Positions 21,409 through 27,050 of a stretch of 27,050 nt of DNA are shown here, one piece after another (the first letter of the stretch is position 1; each line of letters begins with the position of its first letter). Below the pieces are notes generated by a model, which searched no databases, had not been told where the DNA came from, and saw only the letters and a list, made by a program, of their open reading frames with translations. Position numbers and translations under genes: made by a program. Location: positions 1 through 27,050 of the forward strand of contig JASHSR010000519.1 of NCBI GenBank assembly GCA_030038645.1, in the 5' to 3' direction. The DNA is from Gammaproteobacteria bacterium (GTDB lineage: Bacteria; Pseudomonadota; Gammaproteobacteria; Steroidobacterales; Steroidobacteraceae).

Positions 21409-22185
21409 GTGGCGCGTTGGTCCCTGGGCGATTTGGGCGATCCGGTGCATCGAGCCGGCACACCAGGCCGCGCGAGCGGATGGAGGGGCATCTCCGCGCC
21501 CGCACGCGGCGCCTGCCTCGCGCCACTCGATACCGACGGATTCGAGATCGTTCCCTACGTGCTCGCGGAGCCGGAGTGCCGAGTGCTCGCCGAGCGCGTC
21601 GGCTCGTGCGGGACGGCACGGGCCGGAGCGCGAAACCTGCTGATGCATGCCTGGTGCCGCGAGCTCGCGCTGAGGTTGAAGCGGCATTTCGGCATCGCTC
21701 GCCGGCTGCCGCCGGGCGCGGTCGCCGTCCAGTGCACGCTGTTCGACAAGTCCGCGCAGCGCAACTGGCTCGTCGCCCTGCATCAGGATTTGAGCGTGCC
21801 GGTGCGGGAGCGGGTCGGCTCCGAAGGCTGCCGCGGCTGGTCGCAGAAGGACGGCATGGTGTTCGTGCAGCCTCCGATACGCGTGCTGGAAGGGCTGCTC
21901 GCGGTGCGGCTGCACCTGGACGAGTGCACGGCAGGCAACGGAGCGCTGCGCGTCGTGCCCGGCTCGCACCGGCACGGACGGCTCAATCCAAGGCACATGG
22001 AGGCGCTGCGGGCGGCCAGCGGCGAGGTCGTCTGCGCGATACCCCGTGGCGGCGTGCTTTTGATGCGTCCTCTTCTGCTACATGCGTCGTCGAAGGCGCT
22101 CGAGGCGGCTCCGCGCCGAGTGCTGCACTTCGTGTTCGGCGGGCCGGCGCCGCCCGAGGGCCTGAGCTGGGCGCTCGACGGATGA
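21409..22185 (+). CDS. Phytanoyl-CoA dioxygenase (PhyH) family protein
   Basis: 258 residues from GTG 21409, chosen because GGAGG lies five bases upstream. The open frame extends further but without a comparable ribosome site. Iron ligands: His125-x-Asp127 ('VALHQDLSVP') and His225 ('LLLHASSKAL'), with Arg236/Arg237 for 2-oxoglutarate. 'LLAVRLHLDECTAGNGALRVVPGSHRHG' (in two parts) is the typical PhyH core. Members hydroxylate acyl-CoAs, secondary metabolites or amino acids such as ectoine; the substrate is unknown. It faces a TauD-like dioxygenase across a divergent promoter and is convergent with leuA. Confidence 0.88.
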   Translation: MARWSLGDLGDPVHRAGTPGRASGWRGISAPARGACLAPLDTDGFEIVPYVLAEPECRVLAERVGSCGTARAGARNLLMHAWCRELALRLKRHFGIARRLPPGAVAVQCTLFDKSAQRNWLVALHQDLSVPVRERVGSEGCRGWSQKDGMVFVQPPIRVLEGLLAVRLHLDECTAGNGALRVVPGSHRHGRLNPRHMEALRAASGEVVCAIPRGGVLLMRPLLLHASSKALEAAPRRVLHFVFGGPAPPEGLSWALDG

Positions 22186-22208
22186 AGCAGAGGCTCGACG
22201 GATGAAGC
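22173..22208 (+). repeat. Short direct repeat at the 3' end of the PhyH-like gene
   Basis: The 16-base unit GCTCGACGGATGAAGC occurs at 22173-22188 and 22193-22208 (period 20). The first copy spans the stop codon and the second lies just after it. This looks like a small tandem duplication that copied the last codons; no function is implied. Confidence 0.75.
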
Positions 22209-22248
22209 GGGCGCTCCAATCGCTCGCCGAGTCGAACGCTCGAGGCGG

Positions 22249-22278
22249 CCGGGCGCTCGGCCGATTCCGAGCGCCCGG
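22249..22278. terminator. Perfect 12-bp hairpin between convergent phyH-like gene and leuA
   Basis: CCGGGCGCTCGG and CCGAGCGCCCGG flank a 6-base loop (CCGATT). It sits between the PhyH-like stop (22185) and the leuA stop (22293), so it could end transcripts from both sides. No T-run follows on either strand. Confidence 0.55.
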
Positions 22279-22292
22279 TGCTGCCCGCATCG

Positions 22293-24074
22293 TCAGGCAA
22301 AGTCCGGCTGATGCGCCTCACGAGCCGGATGGGGGAGCGCGCCCGATCGCAGGGCCCGGTTGACCGCCGAGAGCAGCGCAAGGAGTGAGGCCGTGACGAT
22401 GTTCGGGTGGCGGCCCGCGCCGAACAGCGTTGCGCCGGTCGGGATCGAGATCTCGACGTACGCAACCGCAAGCGCATCGCTGCCTGTGCCGCAGGAGTGC
22501 TCGTCGTATCCCACCACGTCGATGGGTAGGCCGAGCGCATGCACGGCGGCGTCGATGGGCCCCGAGCCCGCGCCGTGCACGATCGCGGGCGTGGCGCCCC
22601 GCTGCAGGTGCAGCGCGATGCGCTCGCGGTCGGCTCGATCCGCCGACGCCGCGAGCTGATGCGATCGATAGACCCAGGGGCCGTCGGACGCGAGATACTC
22701 CGCCTCGAACAGCTGCCAGATCTCGTGCGAGGCGAGCTCCTTGCCCGAGCCGTCGGCGGCGCTCTGTACCACGCGGCTGAACTCGATCTGCAAGCGGCGC
22801 GGCAGAGTCAGCTGGTAATCGCGCTGCAGAAGGTAGGCGACGCCGCCTTTGCCCGACTGACTGTTGATGCGGATGATCGACTCGTACGAGCGGCCGAGGT
22901 CCGCAGGGTCGATCGGTAGGTACGGAACCTCCCACGGGATGGCGCAGTCGCGGGGTGCGCCGGCCGGATCGCTTCTCGTGGCGGCATCGCCGCGCGTGCC
23001 GGATTCGCCGCGCGCCGCGGCTGCCTCGCGCGCCGCCAGCCCTTTGTGGATCGCGTCCTGGTGCGAGCCGGAGAACGCGGTGAACACGAGATCTCCGGCG
23101 TAGGGGTGGCGGGGATGCACCGGCAGCTGGGTGCACGCCTCGGCGCAGCGAGCGATCGAGTTGATGTGGGAGAAGTCGAGTCCGGGGCTCACGCCCTGCG
23201 TGTAGAGATTGAGCGCGAGCGTCACGATGTCCACGTTCCCCGTGCGCTCGCCGTTGCCGAACAGCGTGCCCTCCACGCGCTCGGCGCCGGCCATCATGGC
23301 GAGCTCCGCGGCGGCGACGGCCGTCCCGCGGTCGTTGTGCGGATGGACGCTGAGCGTGATGCTGTCGCGTCGGGCGACGTGGCGGCCGAACCATTCGATC
23401 TGGTCGGCGTACACGTTCGGCGTCGCCATCTCGACCGTCGCGGGAAGATTGAGGATGACCTTGCGCGCGGGAGTCGGCTCCCACACGGCGGTGACGGCAT
23501 CGCAGATCTCGACGGCGTAGTCGAGCTCCGTGCCGGTGAAGCTCTCGGGACTGTACTGGAATACCCACGCGGTCCGCGGCTGCCGCTCGGCGAGCTCCCG
23601 GATGAGCGCCGCGCCTCTCACCGCGATCTCGGTGATCCCGGCGCGATCGAGCCTGAACACCAGCCGCCGCTGGACCTCCGAGGTGGAGTTGTAAAGGTGC
23701 ACGATGGCGCGGCGGGCGCCTCGGAGCGCCTCGAACGTTCGCTCGATGAGCTCCGGCCGCGCCTGGGTGAGGACCTGCACGGTCACATCGCCCGGAATGC
23801 CGTCCGACTCGATGAGCTCGCGCACGAAGGCGAACTCGGTCTGTGAGGCGGCGGGAAAGCCGATCTCGATTTCCTTGAAGCCGATCCGCACGAGCTCGTG
23901 GAACAGCCGCAGCTTGCGCGCCGAGTTCATGGGCTCGATGAGGGCTTGATTGCCGTCGCGCAGGTCGACGCTGCACCAGATCGGCGGCGCCGTCAGCGTC
24001 CGGCCGGGCCAGCGGCGGTCCTCGAGGTCGATGGGCGCAAAGGCGCGATATTTCACGGAGGGATGTGTCAACAT
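22293..24074 (-). CDS. leuA: 2-isopropylmalate synthase, long form
   Basis: A 593-residue enzyme that condenses acetyl-CoA with 2-oxoisovalerate, the first committed step of leucine synthesis, in the cytoplasm. The TIM-barrel domain has the metal and substrate motif 'VDLRDGNQAL' (36-45), 'EIEIGFPAAS', 'HPHNDRG' (244-250) and 'LFGNGERTGN' (271-280). A linker leads to the C-terminal regulatory domain, with 'GSGPIDAAVHAL' and 'SCGTGSDALAVAYVEI', where leucine inhibits in this family. The layout and the N-terminal 'PSVKYRAFAPIDLEDRRWP' identify the long, yeast/actinobacterial-like LeuA type rather than the E. coli type. Residues about 347-378 are an Ala/Arg/Gly/Asp-rich insertion of low complexity. 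The start is ATG 24074. A leucine-rich short ORF lies 111 bases upstream. Confidence 0.95.
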   Translation of the reverse strand: MLTHPSVKYRAFAPIDLEDRRWPGRTLTAPPIWCSVDLRDGNQALIEPMNSARKLRLFHELVRIGFKEIEIGFPAASQTEFAFVRELIESDGIPGDVTVQVLTQARPELIERTFEALRGARRAIVHLYNSTSEVQRRLVFRLDRAGITEIAVRGAALIRELAERQPRTAWVFQYSPESFTGTELDYAVEICDAVTAVWEPTPARKVILNLPATVEMATPNVYADQIEWFGRHVARRDSITLSVHPHNDRGTAVAAAELAMMAGAERVEGTLFGNGERTGNVDIVTLALNLYTQGVSPGLDFSHINSIARCAEACTQLPVHPRHPYAGDLVFTAFSGSHQDAIHKGLAAREAAAARGESGTRGDAATRSDPAGAPRDCAIPWEVPYLPIDPADLGRSYESIIRINSQSGKGGVAYLLQRDYQLTLPRRLQIEFSRVVQSAADGSGKELASHEIWQLFEAEYLASDGPWVYRSHQLAASADRADRERIALHLQRGATPAIVHGAGSGPIDAAVHALGLPIDVVGYDEHSCGTGSDALAVAYVEISIPTGATLFGAGRHPNIVTASLLALLSAVNRALRSGALPHPAREAHQPDFA

Positions 24075-24148
24075 GACATTAAGTCTCTCGCAGGCGGCGC
24101 GCTCCGTACGAGCCGGACCGTGTCCGCGGGGGAATCGGTCGATCGGTT

Positions 24149-24171
24149 CCGGCCTTGTGAGCGCCGGCCGG
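24149..24171 (-). repeat. 6-bp inverted repeat in the leuA leader region
   Basis: On the minus strand CCGGCC and GGCCGG flank an 11-base loop, between the leader ORF stop and leuA. No U-tract follows, so it is not a standard attenuator; it may be one arm of a larger structure. Confidence 0.35.
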
Positions 24172-24185
24172 TGGCGCGTCGAGAG

Positions 24186-24326
24186 TTAGTGCGCCTGGCG
24201 GCGCAGGAGTCGCAGCGCGAGAGACCGAAGCACGGCGGGCCGCGCCGCGGCAGACCGCAGCGCAAGCGACTGCGGCGCGGGCGCGTCGTGTCGCGGGAGA
24301 GAGATTGAGGCCGTGCGAAGAGACAT
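24186..24326 (-). CDS. Possible leucine-rich leader peptide ahead of leuA
   Basis: A 46-codon ORF (ATG 24326, TAA ending at 24186) with AGGG about seven bases before the ATG. Nine of 46 residues are Leu, five of them in the last part (residues 33-41: Leu-Arg-Ser-Leu-Ala-Leu-Arg-Leu-Leu), just before the end. Three Leu codons are CTT, which the long genes here seem to avoid. Position, size and Leu clustering fit a leader peptide that senses charged tRNA-Leu. Against this, arginine and alanine are also abundant, as in any GC-rich frame, and there is no intrinsic terminator before leuA. Regulation could instead work through Rho or the leuA ribosome site. Confidence 0.45.
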   Translation of the reverse strand: MSLRTASISLPRHDAPAPQSLALRSAAARPAVLRSLALRLLRRQAH

Positions 24327-24372
24327 GATCAAACCCTAGCATCAATGATCCGCAATTGCCAGGAGAGCGCTC
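24327..24372. promoter_or_regulatory. Divergent promoter region of leuA leader and SDR gene
   Basis: A short, less GC-rich gap between the leuA leader ORF (-) and the SDR gene (+). GATCA (24327-24331) and TGATC (24346-24350) form an inverted repeat with 14 bases between, a possible operator. The SDR ribosome site AGGAGAG lies at its right edge. Confidence 0.35.
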
Positions 24373-25167
24373 ATGGACCTCGGACTGAACGGCAAACTCG
24401 CCCTCGTGACCGGCTCGACGGCCGGCATCGGATTCGCCACGGCTGAGGCGCTCGCCCGCGAGGGTGCGCGCGTCGTCGTCAACGGCCGCACGGCGGCGCG
24501 GGTCGATGCCGCGCTGGCCGAGCTGCGCAAAGCCGCTCCGAACGCCGAGATCCAAGGTGTGGCCGCGGACGTGAGCACCGCCGCGGGCTGCGCTCGCCTC
24601 ATCGCGGCGCACCCCGAGGCGGACGTGCTCGTCAACAACATGGGCATCTTCGAGCCGCGGCGCTTCGAGGAGATCTCCGATGCCGACTGGCTGCGCTTCT
24701 TCGAGGCCAACGTCTTGAGCGGCGTGCGGCTCGCCCGTCATTACGTGCGCGGCATGCGCGCGCGCAACTGGGGTCGGATCGTGTTCGTCTCGAGCGAGTC
24801 GGGCGTGCAGATTCCGGCGGAGATGATCCACTACGGCGTGAGCAAGACGGCCCAGATCGCCGTGGCGCGCGGCCTCGCGGAGACCTTGACCGGCACCCAG
24901 GTCACCGTGAACAGCGTGCTTCCCGGGCCCACTGCATCGGAGGGCGTCAGCCGCTACATCGCCCAGGCCGTGGCCGCGAGCGGCAAGGACGAGGCCACCC
25001 TCGAGCGCGAGTTCTTCTCGACGGCTCGGCCGTCCTCGATCCTTCAGCGGTTTGCGGCGCCGGCCGAAGTGGCCTCTCTCATCGCGTACGTCTGCAGCGC
25101 CAAGGCCTCGGCCACCACCGGCGCGGCGCTGCGCGTCGATGGCGGAGTGGTGCGGGCGATCGTCTGA
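24373..25167 (+). CDS. Short-chain dehydrogenase/reductase (SDR)
   Basis: A 264-residue classical SDR. The Rossmann cofactor motif 'TGSTAGIG' is at 13-20, 'NNMG' (88-91) replaces the common NNAG, and the catalytic set is Asn113, Ser140/141, Tyr154 and Lys158 ('YGVSK'). 'NSVLPGPTASEG' and the terminal 'ALRVDGGVVRAIV' complete the pattern. 'VNGRT' after the second strand (no acidic residue at its end, Arg39 present) hints at NADP preference. Family members oxidise or reduce alcohols and ketones; the substrate is unknown. ATG 24373 follows AGGAGAG. It is divergent from leuA. Confidence 0.92.
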   Translation: MDLGLNGKLALVTGSTAGIGFATAEALAREGARVVVNGRTAARVDAALAELRKAAPNAEIQGVAADVSTAAGCARLIAAHPEADVLVNNMGIFEPRRFEEISDADWLRFFEANVLSGVRLARHYVRGMRARNWGRIVFVSSESGVQIPAEMIHYGVSKTAQIAVARGLAETLTGTQVTVNSVLPGPTASEGVSRYIAQAVAASGKDEATLEREFFSTARPSSILQRFAAPAEVASLIAYVCSAKASATTGAALRVDGGVVRAIV

Positions 25168-25170
25168 GCG

Positions 25171-25244
25171 CGGCGGCCAAGACGCTTCGGCTCGAGCGCT
25201 GTCGCGCCGGCGGCCGAGGCGCTTCGGTTCGCCGAGTGTCGCGC
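25171..25244. repeat. Imperfect 37-bp tandem duplication
   Basis: Two adjacent 37-base copies (25171-25207 and 25208-25244) both begin CGGCGGCC and end TGTCGCGC, and they differ mainly in the centre. They lie directly after the SDR stop and are not coding. Their role is unknown. Confidence 0.7.
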
Positions 25245-25297
25245 GCGGCACGTGTCCTGCTGGCCTCGGAGGCTCGATCTTCATGTAATGGCCGACG

Positions 25298-25360
25298 CCG
25301 CGGATCGCGGCCGCAGCGCCACCGATCACGGCCGCTGTGCCACCGATCGCGGTCGCAAGG
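25298..25360 (+). repeat. Three 21-bp tandem repeats before the PfpI gene
   Basis: Three consecutive 21-base units (starting 25298, 25319, 25340) share a core like CCACCGATCNCGGCCGC. They end at the ribosome site AAGGAGGAG of the next gene. Each unit has an internal GATCGCGG/CCGC character, so they may be protein-binding repeats or slippage products. The spacing keeps the frame of the following gene, but an upstream start is unlikely given the strong ribosome site. Confidence 0.75.
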
Positions 25361-25369
25361 AGGAGCATC

Positions 25370-25936
25370 ATGGCAGAGCTGGATGGATTGAAAGTCGCCA
25401 TACTCGTCGCCGAAGGCTTCGAGCAGGCCGAGCTCACCGAGCCGAAGAAGGCGCTCGATGAGGCCGGCGCGACCACTTCGGTGATCTCGCCGGCGAAGGA
25501 TGAGGTGCAGGGCTGGAAGCACTTCGAGAAGGGGGAGAAGGTGAAGGTGGACGTGCCGCTCGAGCAGGCGAGCGCGAGCGAGTTCGACGCGCTGCTCTTG
25601 CCGGGCGGAGTGGCCAATCCCGATCAGCTGCGCACGCGGCCGGAGGCGGTCGAGTTCGTGCGGGCGTTCTTCGATGCCGGCAAGCCGGTCGCGGCGATCT
25701 GCCACGGCCCGTGGACCTTGATCGAGGCCGATGTGGTCGAGGGCCGGACGCTGACATCCTGGCCGTCCTTGAAGACCGACCTCCGCAATGCCGGGGCCGA
25801 GTGGGTCGACGAGGAGGTGGTGGTCGACAGCGGTCTCGTGACGAGCCGCAAGCCCGCCGACATTCCGGCCTTCAATCGTGAGATGCTCGAGATCTTTGCC
25901 GAGGCGCGCCAAGCGTACCAGGCGCAGGCGCGATGA
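25370..25936 (+). CDS. DJ-1/PfpI family protein (YhbO-like)
   Basis: 188 residues of the class I glutamine amidotransferase-like DJ-1/PfpI superfamily. 'KVAILVAEGFEQAELTEPKKALDEAGA' opens the fold and contains Glu15 and Glu18. 'FDALLLPGGVANPDQLR' is followed by the nucleophile elbow 'AAICHGPWTLIEA' with Cys111-His112. 'RTLTSWPSLKTDLRNAGAEWVDEEVVVD' and 'TSRKPADIPAFNREM' match the PfpI/YhbO subgroup. These proteins are linked to stress resistance and glyoxal detoxification; the precise reaction is debated. The start ATG 25370 has an excellent AAGGAGG site. The stop overlaps the yheU-like start (ATGA). Confidence 0.93.
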   Translation: MAELDGLKVAILVAEGFEQAELTEPKKALDEAGATTSVISPAKDEVQGWKHFEKGEKVKVDVPLEQASASEFDALLLPGGVANPDQLRTRPEAVEFVRAFFDAGKPVAAICHGPWTLIEADVVEGRTLTSWPSLKTDLRNAGAEWVDEEVVVDSGLVTSRKPADIPAFNREMLEIFAEARQAYQAQAR

Positions 25937-26169
25937 GTGAGGTGAGCGAGCGTCCGGAAGCCATCGAAGTGCCGCACGCAGCGCTTTCCGCGGAGGCGCT
26001 GCGTGGCGTCATCGAAGCCTTCGTGCTGCGGGAGGGAACCGATTACGGCGGGCGGGAGATCTCGCTCGACGCGAAGGTCGCGCAGGTCATGCAGCGGCTC
26101 GAGCGGGGAGAGGCACGGATCGTATTCGACCCCCGCACGAGGAGCGTGGACATCGTCGTCGCGCGCTGA
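25933..26169 (+). CDS. yheU: YheU (UPF0270) family small protein
   Basis: 78 residues. The family core is clear: 'IEVPHAALSAEALRGVIEAFVLREGTDYGGREISLDAKVAQVMQRLERGEARIVFD', with the hallmark 'FVLREGTDYG' at about residues 32-41. The function is unknown; it is a conserved small cytoplasmic protein of gammaproteobacteria. It shares the ATGA overlap with the DJ-1/PfpI gene, so they are cotranslated. It has a short N-terminal extension (about 10 residues) over the E. coli protein. Confidence 0.92.
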   Translation: MSEVSERPEAIEVPHAALSAEALRGVIEAFVLREGTDYGGREISLDAKVAQVMQRLERGEARIVFDPRTRSVDIVVAR

Positions 26170-26406
26170 GGCTCGAGCCTCTCGCGGCCGCGCCGCTCGT
26201 CGAGGCGACGAGTGTGCCCCCGCCGCCGCGCAGCTCGTCACGCGGAGCGCGCGCTGGGGCCGAGCCGGCCCGAGCCGACCGCAGGCGACCCGAGCTGACC
26301 CGAGCCAAGCAGCGCAGCGCGTCGCTTGAGCTCCCCGGAGCGGTGGCGAATACTGAGCGAGTGGGGGCGCTCAGGCCGCCCTCGTACGGGAGCGGACACA
26401 CGGGTG
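26170..26406 (+). other. Intergenic stretch before the ABM-domain gene
   Basis: About 237 GC-rich bases without a supported gene. Near 26256-26308 there are short imperfect repeats of CCCGAGC(C/T)GAC. I see no U-rich terminator, tRNA or clear promoter. Confidence 0.4.
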
Positions 26407-27050
26407 ATGCTCGGTCATCCACGCTCAAGCGCGGCTCGTCTCCAGCGCCTCGCGCTGGCAGCCGTGATGCTGCTCGGCGCGGGGACGCTGTTGCAGGCGC
26501 GGGCCGATCCCGCTCGATTCCTCACCTTCATCGAGGTGCGGAGCGATGCGTCCCAGCGCGCGCAAGCGATCTTGCGGACTTACGCTCACGCGCTACGGCG
26601 CGGCGCGACGTCCCACGCGGAGATGCCTCTCGGCGCAACACCCGCCGGCACGGTGTCCGATGGCGTCGTGACCTTGGAGGAGATCGACCGGCCCGAGCGA
26701 TTCGTGCTGCTCGAGAGCGATGAGCACGCCGATACGCTCGCGGCGCTCGAGCGGAAGGCGCGCCCGCTGCTTCAAATGCTCGGCGGCTCGTTGACCGCGC
26801 CGACCGACCGCCGCGCCTATCGTGATTTGACTCCCGCCTGTGGACGCGAGTCTGCAGCGCCCGGGTCGGCGGCCGCGAAGGCAAGCCGCGCGAGTCCGGA
26901 TGCGCAGCCTCGGCCGCTCTATGTCGTCGCGCACCTCGATATCGCCGGGCCGATGCGCCCGGGACCCGCGGATACGCTTGCCCGCCTCGCCGGCGCGGCC
27001 TGCCGCAGCGCGGGGAACCTTCGCTTCGAGATTTGGCAGCAGCTGAATCG
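26407..27050 (+). CDS. Exported protein with antibiotic-biosynthesis-monooxygenase (ABM)-like domains, 3' truncated by window
   Basis: The frame is open from ATG 26407 to the window end (214 complete codons, no stop). A signal peptide is visible: Arg-containing start, core 'LALAAVMLLGAGTLL', cleavage near Ala-Arg-Ala. The first part, 'ARFLTFIEVRSDASQRAQAIL' to 'RPERFVLLESDE', reads like a diverged dimeric alpha/beta-barrel (ABM) domain. A second one begins at 'PLYVVAHLDIAG' and has 'LARLAGAACRSAGNLRFEIWQQLN', close to the ABM pattern 'EGNLRFDVWQQ'. ABM-like proteins act as quinol or polyketide monooxygenases, or are structural relatives. Two domains in one exported chain are uncommon in my experience; the complete gene lies outside the window. 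The ribosome site is weak. Confidence 0.65.
   Translation, partial: MLGHPRSSAARLQRLALAAVMLLGAGTLLQARADPARFLTFIEVRSDASQRAQAILRTYAHALRRGATSHAEMPLGATPAGTVSDGVVTLEEIDRPERFVLLESDEHADTLAALERKARPLLQMLGGSLTAPTDRRAYRDLTPACGRESAAPGSAAAKASRASPDAQPRPLYVVAHLDIAGPMRPGPADTLARLAGAACRSAGNLRFEIWQQLN

Noticed and set aside
21172..21996. Upstream extension of the TauD-like frame.
   Set aside because: ATG 21171 begins directly at the conserved domain; the extension is antisense to the PhyH gene.
24075..24185. A textbook intrinsic attenuator before leuA.
   Set aside because: I looked for a stem followed by U; the only inverted repeat (24149-24171) lacks a U-run, so I list the leader ORF only as possible.
24079..25617. 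A 512-residue minus-strand frame opposite the SDR and PfpI genes, running through the leuA leader region.
   Set aside because: The opposite strand has intact catalytic motifs in both genes; this frame has none and would swallow the leuA control region.
1..27050. tRNA or rRNA genes, CRISPR arrays, insertion sequences, prophage or toxin-antitoxin genes.
   Set aside because: No cloverleaf, regular spacer-repeat array, transposase, integrase or recognisable toxin was found on either strand by eye.

Overview
The window is GC-rich, densely coded chromosome of a proteobacterium, most likely a gammaproteobacterium. The best evidence is the left end: the end of hflX, then hflK, hflC, a YjeT/DUF2065 gene and purA, which is a classic gammaproteobacterial order. 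A YheU (UPF0270) gene at the right end agrees. The GC-rich codon use and the mix of metabolic and exported proteins would fit a soil or water lineage near Xanthomonadales, Nevskiales or Steroidobacterales, but that placement is inference. I see no insertion sequence, prophage, CRISPR array, tRNA or rRNA.

Layout. (1) 1-3844: hflX (3' end), hflK, hflC, yjeT-like and purA on +, covering membrane protease control and AMP synthesis. (2) 4164-8144: an envelope cluster on +: a Spy/CpxP-like periplasmic protein, a DUF2844 protein and two tandem DUF3443 lipoproteins. The DUF3443 proteins carry two Asp-Thr/Ser motifs and Gly-rich psi-loop-like motifs that recall bilobed aspartic peptidases. (3) 8233-11706: a GT9 glycosyltransferase whose stop overlaps the start of an HpaB-type flavin monooxygenase, followed by an HpaC-type flavin reductase. 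(4) 11972-15014: an exported double retropepsin-like protein, a membrane protein on -, undecaprenyl-diphosphatase, and a small membrane-anchored protein. (5) 15084-16400, all on -: a class I DAHP synthase (aroG-type) behind a complete transcription attenuator. (6) 16543-19490: an alpha/beta hydrolase overlapping ltrA, a small unknown gene, and an exported cupin. (7) 19610-22185: a GNAT and a TauD/TfdA dioxygenase, translationally coupled on -, divergent from a PhyH-type dioxygenase on +. (8) 22293-24326: a long-form leuA on - with a leucine-rich short ORF ahead of it. (9) 24373-27050: an SDR, a DJ-1/PfpI protein coupled to yheU, and an exported ABM-domain protein that runs off the window.

The strongest new-looking signal is upstream of the DAHP synthase. 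A 28-residue leader peptide has six consecutive aromatic codons (Tyr-Phe-Tyr-Phe-Tyr-Trp). It is followed by mutually exclusive RNA pairings and by the only textbook intrinsic terminator in the window (7-bp GC stem plus eight U). The codon run suggests that one leader senses all three aromatic amino acids at the entry to the shikimate pathway. An extended -10 promoter places the predicted transcript start at or next to the leader ATG, so the leader mRNA may be leaderless. The leuA leader ORF is a weaker parallel, because no U-tract terminator follows it.
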